A DNA stretch of 64,000 nt from DATJFQ01 sp035495555 (GTDB lineage Bacteria; Acidobacteriota; Vicinamibacteria; Vicinamibacterales; 2-12-FULL-66-21): positions 79,456-143,455 of the forward strand of contig DATJFQ010000077.1 of NCBI GenBank assembly GCA_035495555.1, read 5' to 3'. Made by a program: the position numbers and the translations under genes. Every line of letters starts with the position of its first letter. Position 1 is the stretch's first letter. Positions 24,298-32,107 of this stretch are shown piece by piece. The notes beneath the pieces are model-generated. The model saw only the letters and a program-made list of their open reading frames with translations, was not told the origin of the DNA and did not search any database.

Positions 24298-25050
24298 ATG
24301 ACATCAATCATCGTCACCGGCGCATCGAGCGGCATCGGTCGAGCCGCCGCACTGCGGTTCGCTCGAGAGGGCGCGACGGTCCTTGGCGTCGGGCGCGATC
24401 GCGGCTCGCTGGACGACCTTGCGCAGTCGACGCCGGGTTCCGGCCGACTCGTACCGTGGGTCGCCGACGTGACGTCAGGGGACGGGCCCGCCGCCATCGT
24501 CCGCGCGGCGCTCGACACAGCCGGCCGCATCGACGTCGTCGTCAACGCCGCGGGCATCATCAGCTCGGGCACCGTCGAGTCCACGACGGACGCGGACTGG
24601 GACGAGATGCTCGACATCAACCTGCGCGCGCCGTTCCGGCTCATACGCGCAGCGGCGCCGCACCTCGTCGAATCGCGCGGTTCCGTCGTGAACGTGTCGA
24701 GCGTGACCGGGCTGCGTGCGTTTCCCGGCGTGCTCGCCTATTGCGTGAGCAAGGCGGGGGTGGACCAGCTCACGCGCTGCGCCGCGCTCGAACTCGCCCC
24801 GAAAGGTGTGCGCGTCAACGCCGTGAATCCCGGGGTTGTCGTCACGAACCTGCACCGGAGGTCGGGGATGGCGGAGGACACCTACGCGTCGTTCCTCGAG
24901 CGCTCCAGGACGACACACCCGCTGGGGCGCCCGGGGACCGCCGACGAGATCGCCGAACTCATTTACTTTCTCGCATCGGGGGCATCGGGCTGGATTACCG
25001 GGGAGACGATATCGGTTGATGGCGGGAGGCACCTCACTTGCGCCAGGTGA
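24298..25050 (+). CDS. Short-chain dehydrogenase/reductase (SDR)
   Basis: A 250-residue classical SDR. Cofactor motif TGASSGIG (residues 7-14), structural motif NAAG, catalytic Ser in NVSSVTG, and YCVSK with Tyr and Lys. The C-terminal segment VRVNAVNPGVV and the final ISVDGG are typical of FabG-like enzymes. An Arg in VGRDRG after beta-2 suggests NADP preference (inference). The substrate is unknown. It is isolated: divergent from TonB and convergent with the small four-helix-bundle gene. Its stop codon TGA is part of the GGTGAATTG edge of the adjacent inverted-repeat element. Confidence 0.85.
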   Translation: MTSIIVTGASSGIGRAAALRFAREGATVLGVGRDRGSLDDLAQSTPGSGRLVPWVADVTSGDGPAAIVRAALDTAGRIDVVVNAAGIISSGTVESTTDADWDEMLDINLRAPFRLIRAAAPHLVESRGSVVNVSSVTGLRAFPGVLAYCVSKAGVDQLTRCAALELAPKGVRVNAVNPGVVVTNLHRRSGMAEDTYASFLERSRTTHPLGRPGTADEIAELIYFLASGASGWITGETISVDGGRHLTCAR

Positions 25051-25652
25051 ATTGAAGATTTGGGATTGCAGATTGCAGATTGATTTGAGATTGCAGATTG
25101 CAGATTGATTTGAGATTGAACGCTTCGTCACCGTCTGGATGCCGTTTTGGCGGTCAGAATCGACCGGGAAAAAATCGACAGCAGCTCATTGGTTTCGCAG
25201 AGAAGTTGGGCGCTGATCGGCTCCTTGATGTGTCCCAGTTGCTGGAGCATGATCAGCCAGCCTTCCGATTCGTCCAGTTCTTCGACCACGATTCCGAGCT
25301 TCGCGATGAATTCTGCGCGGGATCGTCCGCGACAGGCGCAGCGATAGTTTGCGTAAGAGGACGAGGAGGAATCAATCAACTGCCCGGCGATCCTTCGCGC
25401 ACTCAGGTTCGCCGGAAGCGCATCGCACAAGCGCGCCACGGTTAAGGAGTATTTCAGCAGCCGCCCTTGCAGCTCGATCGCCTTCGGATTCATGTCGTTC
25501 CCCCGAAGGGCAATCGTCGATCCCGACAGATTTCTTGACGTTTTGTTCGATCGTTTTACGGAAGCGCGCAAGTACTGCTACTCACTTGAATCGCCAAGAT
25601 CGAAAAATCTTCAATCAATCTGCAATCTTCAATCTCCAATCTTCAATTCACC
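25046..25652. mobile_element. 607-base inverted-repeat element enclosing a four-helix-bundle gene
   Basis: Both ends are the same 15 bases, GGTGAATTGAAGATT, in opposite orientation (25046-25060 and 25638-25652). Inward of each end lie degenerate GATTGCA/GATTGAA heptamers (left arm to about 25120, right arm from about 25598). The left arm includes two tandem copies of a 25-base unit. Between the arms sits one gene (25128-25493) and its leader. The ends supply the stop codons of the genes on both sides. No transposase, and I cannot see a target-site duplication. Calling it mobile is inference. Confidence 0.6.
25128..25493 (-). CDS. Four-helix-bundle protein, 23S rRNA intervening-sequence (IVP) family
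   Basis: A 121-residue all-helical protein of the TIGR02436/PF05635 family, recognised by AIELQGRLLKYSLTVARL, ARRIAGQLIDSSSSSYANY and the late KLGIVVEELDESEGWLIML segment. Family members occur inside 23S rRNA intervening sequences and as free-standing genes; related proteins (Avd) bind nucleic acid in diversity-generating retroelements. The molecular role of the free-standing type is not known to me. The start is the ATG at 25493, preceded by GGGGGAA about 5-6 bases upstream. Its stop lies 7 bases from the left heptamer arm. No rRNA gene is nearby. Confidence 0.88.
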   Translation of the reverse strand: MNPKAIELQGRLLKYSLTVARLCDALPANLSARRIAGQLIDSSSSSYANYRCACRGRSRAEFIAKLGIVVEELDESEGWLIMLQQLGHIKEPISAQLLCETNELLSIFSRSILTAKTASRR

Positions 25653-26209
25653 GCGGACCGCTTGGCGCCCTCCGCGTAGACGACGCCGTCGCGCTCGGCG
25701 ATGATGCGGACGGCGGCGAAGCCGGCGGAGGTCAGCGCGTGAGTTGCGCCGCCGTGTTCGTGGTAGCCGGGGTCCGCGCGAGTGCGCGAGAGCACCGACG
25801 GGAGAGCGCCCCGCGCGGCGGGTTCGATGACGACGATGCGGCCACCCGGCCGCAAGAGTCGGTAGACGTCGGCGAGACAGCGGGCACGGCCGTCAGGTGT
25901 CATCGTGAGCAGGGCGTCGCGCGCGACGGCGACGTCGAAAGTGTCCGCGTCGAGCGGCAGCGCGCCCCAGGGTGCGGCGATCATTTCGACAAGCGCACCG
26001 GCCCGTTCGATCGCGGCGGACGCGCGCGCGGCGCGATCCGCGTCAGGCTCGACGACGCACACGCGTCCTGTGAGGCCGGTCTTGCGCGCGAGTTCTGCGA
26101 TGAGCGACGGATCCGCGGCGCCGATGGCGAGCAGGCGATGGCCGAGACGCACGCCGGCCATCGCGACGGGGAGCGGTTCGTGTGCATCCTGCCTGCGGAA
26201 CCAGCGCAC
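25643..26209 (-). CDS. Class I SAM-dependent methyltransferase
   Basis: A 188-residue predicted methyltransferase of the UbiE/Methyltransf_11 type. It has a glycine-poor motif I (LLAIGAADPSLIAELAR), acidic beta-2 (VCVVEPDADRAARA), motif FDVAVARDALL, and RLLRPGGRIVVIEP, a classic post-motif. The N-terminal MRWFRRQDA is unusual. The GTG start is supported by AGGAGG about 10 bases upstream. The substrate is unknown. The last residues (AVN) and the stop come from the edge of the four-helix-bundle element, so the C-terminus may have been trimmed or replaced by insertion. It is divergent from the inositol-phosphate synthase gene. Confidence 0.8.
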   Translation of the reverse strand: MRWFRRQDAHEPLPVAMAGVRLGHRLLAIGAADPSLIAELARKTGLTGRVCVVEPDADRAARASAAIERAGALVEMIAAPWGALPLDADTFDVAVARDALLTMTPDGRARCLADVYRLLRPGGRIVVIEPAARGALPSVLSRTRADPGYHEHGGATHALTSAGFAAVRIIAERDGVVYAEGAKRSAVN

Positions 26210-26236
26210 GTCGAGAAACCTCCTGATCCCCGATGA

Positions 26237-26242
26237 TATAGT
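26237..26242 (+). promoter_or_regulatory. -10-like box TATAGT for inositol-phosphate synthase
   Basis: TATAGT is followed by 8 bases and then the GTG start at 26251. No Shine-Dalgarno sequence is present on this strand, so the mRNA may be leaderless. The divergent methyltransferase gene uses the same 41-base gap. Confidence 0.4.
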
Positions 26243-26250
26243 GCGGGATT

Positions 26251-27564
26251 GTGAAAAGTGCCGTAAATATTGCCAATCCTGAGGGGAAACTGGGGATCTT
26301 GCTCGTCGGACTCGGCGCCGTCAGCACGACGACGATTGCCGGGACGATGGCGATTCGACGCGGCCTTGCGCGGCCGATCGGATCGCTGACACAGATGGGA
26401 ACGATCAGGCTGGGCAAGCGGACGGAAGGCCGCACGCCGGCCATCAAGGATTTCGTTCCGCTCGCTTCGCTCGATGACATCGTCTTCGGCGGCTGGGACA
26501 TCTTCGCCGACAACTGCTACGACGCCGCGGTGACGGCGGGGGTGCTCGAACGGGATCTGCTCGATCAGATCAAACCGGAACTCGAGAAAGTCGTCCCGAT
26601 GCCGGCCGTGTTCGACCGGCGCTATGTCAAGCGCCTTGACGGACCGAACGTCAAGACAGGATCCAGCAAGAAGGACCTCGCGGAGCAACTGCGGGCGGAC
26701 ATCCGCCGCTTCAAGCAGGACAACGGGTGCAGCCGCGTCGTGCTCGTCTGGTGCGGCAGCACCGAGATCTACATGACGGAATCGCCGGCGCATCAGACGA
26801 TCGAGGCCTTCGAGCGCGCGCTCGAAGCGAGCGACGACGCGATCCCTTCCAGCATGATCTACGCGTATGCGGCCCTGAAAGAAGGGATCCCCTATGCGAA
26901 CGCGGCGCCGAATCTGAGCGCCGACGTTCCCGCGCTGCTGAAGCTGGCACAGGACAACCGGTCGCCCATCGCGGGGAAGGATCTGAAGACGGGCCAGACG
27001 CTGATCAAAACCATCATCGCGCCGGGGCTCAAGTCGCGCCTGATCGGCGTCGAAGGCTGGTATTCGACCAACATCCTGGGCAACCGCGACGGGGAAGTCC
27101 TGGACGACCCCGAGTCGTTCAAGACGAAGGAAGAGAGCAAGAAGTCCGTTCTGGACTACATCCTCCAGCCCAATCTCTATCCTGACCTGTACGACGACCT
27201 GTGTCATGTCGTCCGGATCAATTACTACCCGCCTCGCGGAGACAACAAAGAGGGGTGGGATAACATCGACATTTTCGGCTGGCTCGGCTATAAGATGCAG
27301 CTGAAGATCAACTTCCTGTGCCGCGACAGCATCCTGGCCGCGCCGATCGTGCTCGACACCGCGCTGTTCCTCGACCTGGCGCAGCGGGCGGGGATGAGCG
27401 GGATTCAGGAGTGGCTGTCGTTCTATTACAAGAGTCCGATGCACGCGCCGGGGTTGTACCCGGAGCACGACCTGTTTATCCAGTTGATGAAGCTGAAGAA
27501 CACGCTCCGCCACATGCGGGGTGAGGAGCTCATCACGCATCTCGGCCTGGAGTACTACGACTAA
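26251..27564 (+). CDS. ino1: Inositol-3-phosphate synthase
   Basis: Converts glucose 6-phosphate to myo-inositol 3-phosphate using NAD, the entry to inositol lipids and solutes. It is 437 residues long. It has the NAD motif LLVGLGAVSTT, the segments VVLVWCGSTEIY, GQTLIKTIIAPGLKSR, STNILGNRDGEVL, and the catalytic-lysine region SKKSVLDYILQ. DALLUSTRATIVE C-terminal core: APIVLDTALFLDLAQRAG. The stop codon overlaps the ATG of the next membrane-protein gene (TAATG), so the two are translationally coupled. Inositol phospholipids occur in several Acidobacteria and Bacteroidota, but no inositol-lipid synthase is visible in the window. Confidence 0.95.
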   Translation: MKSAVNIANPEGKLGILLVGLGAVSTTTIAGTMAIRRGLARPIGSLTQMGTIRLGKRTEGRTPAIKDFVPLASLDDIVFGGWDIFADNCYDAAVTAGVLERDLLDQIKPELEKVVPMPAVFDRRYVKRLDGPNVKTGSSKKDLAEQLRADIRRFKQDNGCSRVVLVWCGSTEIYMTESPAHQTIEAFERALEASDDAIPSSMIYAYAALKEGIPYANAAPNLSADVPALLKLAQDNRSPIAGKDLKTGQTLIKTIIAPGLKSRLIGVEGWYSTNILGNRDGEVLDDPESFKTKEESKKSVLDYILQPNLYPDLYDDLCHVVRINYYPPRGDNKEGWDNIDIFGWLGYKMQLKINFLCRDSILAAPIVLDTALFLDLAQRAGMSGIQEWLSFYYKSPMHAPGLYPEHDLFIQLMKLKNTLRHMRGEELITHLGLEYYD

Positions 27565-28076
27565 TGGACACCACACCCGCAAAGCTGCAACCGGCGTTCT
27601 TCGGGGGGCTCTTCATCGGCGTCCTCTCGGCGCTTCCGATCGTGAACGTCGGGAACTGCTGCTGCTGCCTGTGGGTGTTGTGCGGGGGTGCGCTCACCAC
27701 CTATCTGATGCAGCAGAACCATCCGTACCCGCTGAAGGTGGAAGACGGACTGCTGGGCGGTCTGCTCGCCGGGGTGATCGGCGGCGTGATTGCCGCGTTC
27801 CTGTCGATTCCGCTGACGATGGCGATGGGAGATTTCCAGGCGCGGCTGATGGAGCGCATCGCGCAGAATCCCGACATGCCCGAGGAAACCCGTCGCATGA
27901 TCGAAAACTTCGCGCTGCGAACCGGCGCCGTCGGCATCATGCGGGTGATCTCCGCGCTGATCGGCATCTGCATCGACGCCGTTTTCGGCATGCTCGGCGG
28001 CCTGATCGGCATCTCGCTGTTCAAGAAGAAGGACATTCCGCCGGCGGGCACCACAGAGATCCTTCCGCCGGCATAG
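27564..28076 (+). CDS. Small membrane protein with a Cys-rich first loop, coupled to ino1
   Basis: A 170-residue protein with three or four hydrophobic segments (about residues 12-50, 62-85 and 120-150). A striking NCCCCLWVLCGG motif lies near residues 31-42. The helices are rich in Gly. A basic tail KKKDIPPAG ends the hydrophobic part. The ATG overlaps the ino1 stop by one base. I do not recognise a named family. The cluster of four consecutive cysteines could be an acylation, metal or disulfide site, or simply a membrane-embedded Cys run. Its coupling to ino1 hints at lipid or solute handling (inference only). Confidence 0.75.
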   Translation: MDTTPAKLQPAFFGGLFIGVLSALPIVNVGNCCCCLWVLCGGALTTYLMQQNHPYPLKVEDGLLGGLLAGVIGGVIAAFLSIPLTMAMGDFQARLMERIAQNPDMPEETRRMIENFALRTGAVGIMRVISALIGICIDAVFGMLGGLIGISLFKKKDIPPAGTTEILPPA

Positions 28077-28088
28077 CCGGCGGAAGCG

Positions 28089-28178
28089 TCAATTCCCAAC
28101 TCCCAATTCCCAACTCCCAATTGCGCCTGGATTGGGAATTGAACATTTGGAATTGGGAGTTGGAAGTTGGAAGTTGAT
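28089..28178. repeat. Inverted GGGAATT-family array
   Basis: The left arm has AATTCCC/AACTCCC units (28089-28121). The right arm, after a 6-base loop, has GGGAATT, GGAATTG and GGGAGTT/GGAAGTT units. It lies in the 179-base gap 28077-28255, which otherwise holds only the start region of the secretin-like gene. Confidence 0.85.
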
Positions 28179-28255
28179 CTTGTTCCCCCCTACAGTCCCT
28201 CCCCTCACCCGCCGAAACAGCGGGGTAGCAAAAGTGTGCAGTCGTGTTCCCTGTG

Positions 28256-29167
28256 ATGCATCCGACATTGGTCCAGCGCTTCGCGGCCGGCGTGCTCGTC
28301 GCGCTGGTGAGCGCGTATCCGGCATCGGCGGCTGATACGGCGGCGGCCGGACGGCTGTCGATATCCATTCCGACCCCGGTCCGCGTACGCGACGCCCTGC
28401 GGCTCCTCGTCCGTGGTACAAGGTTCAGCCTCGCGCTCGATCCCGCGGTACAGGGGACGTTTGCCGGCGATCTGAAAGACGTCACGCTGCGCGAAGCGCT
28501 CGACGCCGTCCTGCGGCCCCGAAGCCTGACGTACTCCATCGAAGGCACGGTCATCCGGGTGTACCCGCGGAAGACCGAGTCGAGGTTCTTCACGATCGAT
28601 TTCGTGAACGTCCGCCGGACGTGGCAGCGAACCCTCGACCAGGGCGCCGGCGCGTCGCTGACCACCCTCGCGGGCGGAGACCCGTACGACGACGTCGAGC
28701 GCAGCGTGGGCGCGCTGCTGTCGTCCGATGGCCGCGCCCACGTCGACCGGCGCGCAGGCGTCATCACGGTCACCGATTATCCCGATCAACTCGACCGCGT
28801 CGCCGGCTTCGTCGAGACGCTGCTTGCCCGATCGCTGCGCCAGGTGCGCCTGCAGGTGCATCTTGTCGACAGCCACGCCGATACGACGCTGTCGCTGCCC
28901 GACATCGTCACGCTGAACAACGAGCCGGTCGTCATGCGGAACAGCGAACGCGACGGCGCGACGTTCGCGTTGACGGTCGTGGCCGAAGTCGAGAGCGGCG
29001 ATGCGATTCAATTGAGCGTTTCCCCGTCGTGGTCCGATCGAACAGGACGTTCCGGTGTCTCCGACGTCGTGGTGCGCGTGCGAAACGGCGCATCGGTGAT
29101 CGTTCCGGTCGCGAGCGGACTCACGGTACAACTGACCGCGACGGTGGTGGCGGGGGGCACGCCGTGA
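28256..29167 (+). CDS. Secretin N-domain-like exported protein without the secretin barrel
   Basis: A 303-residue protein with a signal peptide (ending YPASA, about residue 25). An STN/secretin N0-like domain follows (VRDALRLLVRGTRFSLALDP, TLREALDAVLRPRSLTYSI, not fully quoted). Then come a MshL/PilQ-type N1 region (DDVERSVGALLSSDGRAHVD, VITVTDYPDQLDRV) and about 100 residues that stop before any recognisable secretin gate or barrel. The usual MshL/PilQ length is over 500 residues. It might be a periplasmic adaptor or a degenerate secretin. An in-frame GTG at 28244 is an alternative start. It overlaps the ExeA-like gene by 4 bases (GTGA). Confidence 0.75.
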   Translation: MHPTLVQRFAAGVLVALVSAYPASAADTAAAGRLSISIPTPVRVRDALRLLVRGTRFSLALDPAVQGTFAGDLKDVTLREALDAVLRPRSLTYSIEGTVIRVYPRKTESRFFTIDFVNVRRTWQRTLDQGAGASLTTLAGGDPYDDVERSVGALLSSDGRAHVDRRAGVITVTDYPDQLDRVAGFVETLLARSLRQVRLQVHLVDSHADTTLSLPDIVTLNNEPVVMRNSERDGATFALTVVAEVESGDAIQLSVSPSWSDRTGRSGVSDVVVRVRNGASVIVPVASGLTVQLTATVVAGGTP

Positions 29168-30030
29168 GGTACGAGGATTACTACGGCTTCGCCGACACCC
29201 CGTTCGGCCTCACGCCGGCTCCGCGCTATCACTTCGCGAGCGTGGCTCACGCGAACGCCGTCGAATCGGTCGACTACGCGGTGCGCCGGGGCGATCGTCT
29301 GATTGCCCTGACGGGTGACAGCGGAACCGGCAAGACGACATTGTGCCGCAGGCTGCCGGAGTGCCTCGGTCGCGAATTCATCACCGCGCTCGTGCTGGAT
29401 CCTGTGCGGTCCGAAGAGGAGTTGTTGCGCCGCCTGCTTCAGGAGTTCGGGATCATCTCGCGCGAGAGCGCGGCGGATGGGCGCCTGCCATCGATCGGCA
29501 GACGGCGGCTGACCGGCACGCTGTGCGCCTTTCTGTCGTCGCTGCGATCGGTTGGCGCTGGCGCGCTGGCAATCGTCGACGACGCCCAGAACGCGCCGCC
29601 GCCCGTGCTGGAGGCACTGGGGCAGCTCTCGACTGCGGACGGCGGCGATCGCGGACTCCAGGTGCTGCTCGTCGGGCAGCCGAGTCTTCGCGAAACGATG
29701 CAGAGGCCGGAGTTGCGTCCCCTCGAGGATCGGATCTCGATGCGGCACGAGCTGAGGCCGCTGTCGCGCCACGAGACCGCCGGATACATCACGCACCGGC
29801 TGGCGGTCGGGGGAGGCGACGGACGCGTCTCCTTTTCCAACGGTGCGATCGCCAGGGTGTACGGCTGCACGCGCGGCGTGCCGCGGCTCGTCAACCTGCT
29901 CTGCGACCGCGCGCTCGTCGCGGCGTGTATGGCCCAGGCCACCCGCGTGCTGTCCGGGCACGTCGATCGCGCCGCAGAAGCGCTGGATCTCGCGCGGCCC
30001 GGCCGTCTCCTGCTCGCGTGGGCTCGATGA
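29164..30030 (+). CDS. ExeA/GspA-like AAA ATPase
   Basis: A 288-residue ATPase. Its N-terminus (YEDYYGFADTPFGLTPAPRYHF) is the typical ExeA start. Walker A is GDSGTGKTT (about residue 50). Walker B is ALAIVDDAQN (about 140). Sensor-like segments are VLLVGQPSL and GVPRLVNLLCDRAL. It lacks the long C-terminal peptidoglycan-binding extension of full-length ExeA. ExeA-type ATPases help assemble type II secretion or type IV pilus secretins through peptidoglycan. The GTG start overlaps the secretin-like stop, supporting a joint function. Confidence 0.85.
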   Translation: MRYEDYYGFADTPFGLTPAPRYHFASVAHANAVESVDYAVRRGDRLIALTGDSGTGKTTLCRRLPECLGREFITALVLDPVRSEEELLRRLLQEFGIISRESAADGRLPSIGRRRLTGTLCAFLSSLRSVGAGALAIVDDAQNAPPPVLEALGQLSTADGGDRGLQVLLVGQPSLRETMQRPELRPLEDRISMRHELRPLSRHETAGYITHRLAVGGGDGRVSFSNGAIARVYGCTRGVPRLVNLLCDRALVAACMAQATRVLSGHVDRAAEALDLARPGRLLLAWAR

Positions 30031-30052
30031 GTCACCGATGCTGATTCGCGCG

Positions 30053-30058
30053 TACAAT
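30053..30058 (+). promoter_or_regulatory. -10-like box TACAAT for acs
   Basis: TACAAT is followed by 7 bases and then the ATG at 30066. No Shine-Dalgarno sequence is present. This suggests a separate leaderless transcript for acs even though it lies only 35 bases downstream of the ExeA-like gene. Confidence 0.45.
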
Positions 30059-30065
30059 CGCGCCT

Positions 30066-32015
30066 ATGGCGAACGAGATCGACGCGCTGCTCAGCGAGAA
30101 CCGGCGGTTCCCTCCTCCTGACCACTGGCGCGCGAGCGCGCACGTCACCGACCCCGACGTGTACCGGCGCGCGGCCGACGATCCGGAATCCTTCTGGGCG
30201 TCTTTTGCGCATGAGCTCGAGTGGTACGAGCCGTGGGCGCGGGTCCTCGAATGGAAATCGCCCAACGCCAGGTGGTTTGCGGGCGGCAAGCTGAACGCGA
30301 GCGTCAACTGCGTCGATCGCCACGTGCGGGGTCCACGCCGGAACAAGGCGGCCATCGTCTGGGAAGGCGAACCCGGCGACCTTCGCACGCTCACCTACTG
30401 GGATCTGTACCGGCAGGTCAGCGCGTTTGCCAACGTGCTGAAGTCGTTCGGCGTCAAACGTGGCGACCGCGTCGCGCTGTACCTGCCGATGATTCCCGAG
30501 CTCGCCATCGCGATGCTCGCCTGCGCACGAATCGGTGCCGTGCACAGCGTGGTGTTCGGCGGCTTCAGCGCGGAGTCCCTGCGCGACCGCATCAACGATG
30601 CGCAGGCCGTCCTCCTCGTCACCGCCGACGGCGGCTATCGCCGCGGCCACATCGTCCCGCTCAAACAAATGGCGGACGAAGCGCTCCGCGACACTCCGTC
30701 GATCGAACACGTCATCGTCGTGCAGCGGCAGGCCGGAGCACCGATTCCCGTCGAGATCGAGGAGGGGCGCGATCACTGGTATCACCGGTTGATGCAGCAT
30801 GCGCCGGTCGAATGCGAGCCCGAGCGGATGGATGCCGAGGACATGCTCTACATCCTCTACACCTCCGGGACGACCGGGAAACCGAAGGGGATCGTGCACA
30901 CGACGGGCGGCTATTTGACGGGCGTGTACGCCACGACGAAATGGGTGTTCGACCTGCGCGAAGACGACGTCTACTGGTGCACCGCCGACATCGGCTGGGT
31001 CACGGGCCACAGCTACGTCGTCTATGGCCCGCTTGCCAACGGCGCGACGGTCCTGATGTACGAAGGGGCGCCCGACTGGCCGCAGAAGGATCGCATCTGG
31101 GAACTGATCGATCGACATGGCGTGACAATCTTCTACACGGCGCCGACCGCGATTCGCGCGTTCATGCGATGGGGAACGGAATGGCCGGCCCGTCACGATA
31201 TGTCGACGCTGCGCCTTCTCGGCTCGGTCGGCGAGCCCATCAATCCGGAGGCGTGGGTCTGGTATCACCTCAACATCGGGCGCGAGCGCTGCCCGATTGT
31301 CGATACGTGGTGGCAGACCGAGACCGGCATGATCATGATCACGCCGCTTCCAGGCGTCACCAGCACGAAACCGGGATCCGCCACCCTGCCGTTTCCCTCC
31401 ATCTCCGCAGAAGTGAGGAATCAGCAAGGGCAGCGCGTCGCCGAGGGGGGAGGCCTGCTCACGCTCACGAAGCCGTGGCCCGCAATGCTCCGCGGCATCT
31501 ATGGAGATCCGGAGCGGTTCGTGAAGCAGTACTTCAGCCAGTGGAGCGACGGCGCCTATTTCACGGGTGACGGCGCCCGCATCGACGAGGACGGCTACTA
31601 CTGGCTGCTCGGTCGGGTGGACGACGTCCTGAACGTGGCCGGCCATCGCCTCGGCACCATGGAGGTCGAAAGCGCGCTCGTGGATCATCCGCGCGTGGCC
31701 GAAGCGGCCGTCGTCGGCCGGCCGCACGAGATCAAGGGCCAGGCTGTCGCCGCATTCGTCACGTTGAAGGAAGGAACGAAGGCGTCCGAAAGCCTCGCCG
31801 ACGAACTCAAGGAGCACGTCGTCCGGAAAATCGGCGCGATTGCAAGACCCGACCAGGTTTTGTTTGCCGCCGATCTGCCGAAGACCCGGTCGGGCAAGAT
31901 CATGCGTCGACTGCTCCGGGACATCGCGTCGGGTAAGGCTCTCGGCGACACGACGACTCTCGCCGATCCCGGCGTCGTCGCAAAGCTGAAGACCGAGTAC
32001 GAGGAGCGGGAGTAG
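30066..32015 (+). CDS. acs: Acetyl-CoA synthetase
   Basis: AMP-forming acetate-CoA ligase, 649 residues, cytoplasmic. Acetate is activated to acetyl-AMP and then acetyl-CoA. Adenylate-forming motifs include ILYTSGTTGKPKG (P-loop, about residue 262) and the aromatic TWWQTETG (about 415). GRVDDVLNVAGHRLGTMEVE (hinge region) and the C-terminal KTRSGKIMRR, whose Lys is the usual regulatory acetylation site, also fit. A propionate-preferring relative cannot be excluded from sequence alone. It sits between genes of a secretin-like set, with its own promoter candidate. Confidence 0.95.
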   Translation: MANEIDALLSENRRFPPPDHWRASAHVTDPDVYRRAADDPESFWASFAHELEWYEPWARVLEWKSPNARWFAGGKLNASVNCVDRHVRGPRRNKAAIVWEGEPGDLRTLTYWDLYRQVSAFANVLKSFGVKRGDRVALYLPMIPELAIAMLACARIGAVHSVVFGGFSAESLRDRINDAQAVLLVTADGGYRRGHIVPLKQMADEALRDTPSIEHVIVVQRQAGAPIPVEIEEGRDHWYHRLMQHAPVECEPERMDAEDMLYILYTSGTTGKPKGIVHTTGGYLTGVYATTKWVFDLREDDVYWCTADIGWVTGHSYVVYGPLANGATVLMYEGAPDWPQKDRIWELIDRHGVTIFYTAPTAIRAFMRWGTEWPARHDMSTLRLLGSVGEPINPEAWVWYHLNIGRERCPIVDTWWQTETGMIMITPLPGVTSTKPGSATLPFPSISAEVRNQQGQRVAEGGGLLTLTKPWPAMLRGIYGDPERFVKQYFSQWSDGAYFTGDGARIDEDGYYWLLGRVDDVLNVAGHRLGTMEVESALVDHPRVAEAAVVGRPHEIKGQAVAAFVTLKEGTKASESLADELKEHVVRKIGAIARPDQVLFAADLPKTRSGKIMRRLLRDIASGKALGDTTTLADPGVVAKLKTEYEERE

Positions 32016-32029
32016 GCCGTTCGCCGTTG

Positions 32030-32099
32030 CCGGACGACGGACCCCGGACGACGGCCACGGACGACGGACGACGGACGACGGAACCCGGACGACGGACGC
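32030..32099. repeat. GGACGAC heptamer array
   Basis: Roughly nine units of GGACGAC with variants (CCCGGACGACGG, CCACGG). It lies immediately upstream of the next gene. A conceptual in-frame start at 32027 would translate it as DDGRRTT-like repeats, which is unlikely to be real protein. Confidence 0.85.
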
Positions 32100-32107
32100 T
32101 TGTACTC

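Noticed and set aside
32027..32107. Upstream start of the PilM-like gene
   Set aside because: It would translate the GGACGAC repeat as low-complexity peptide. The TTG at 32108 begins the conserved domain.
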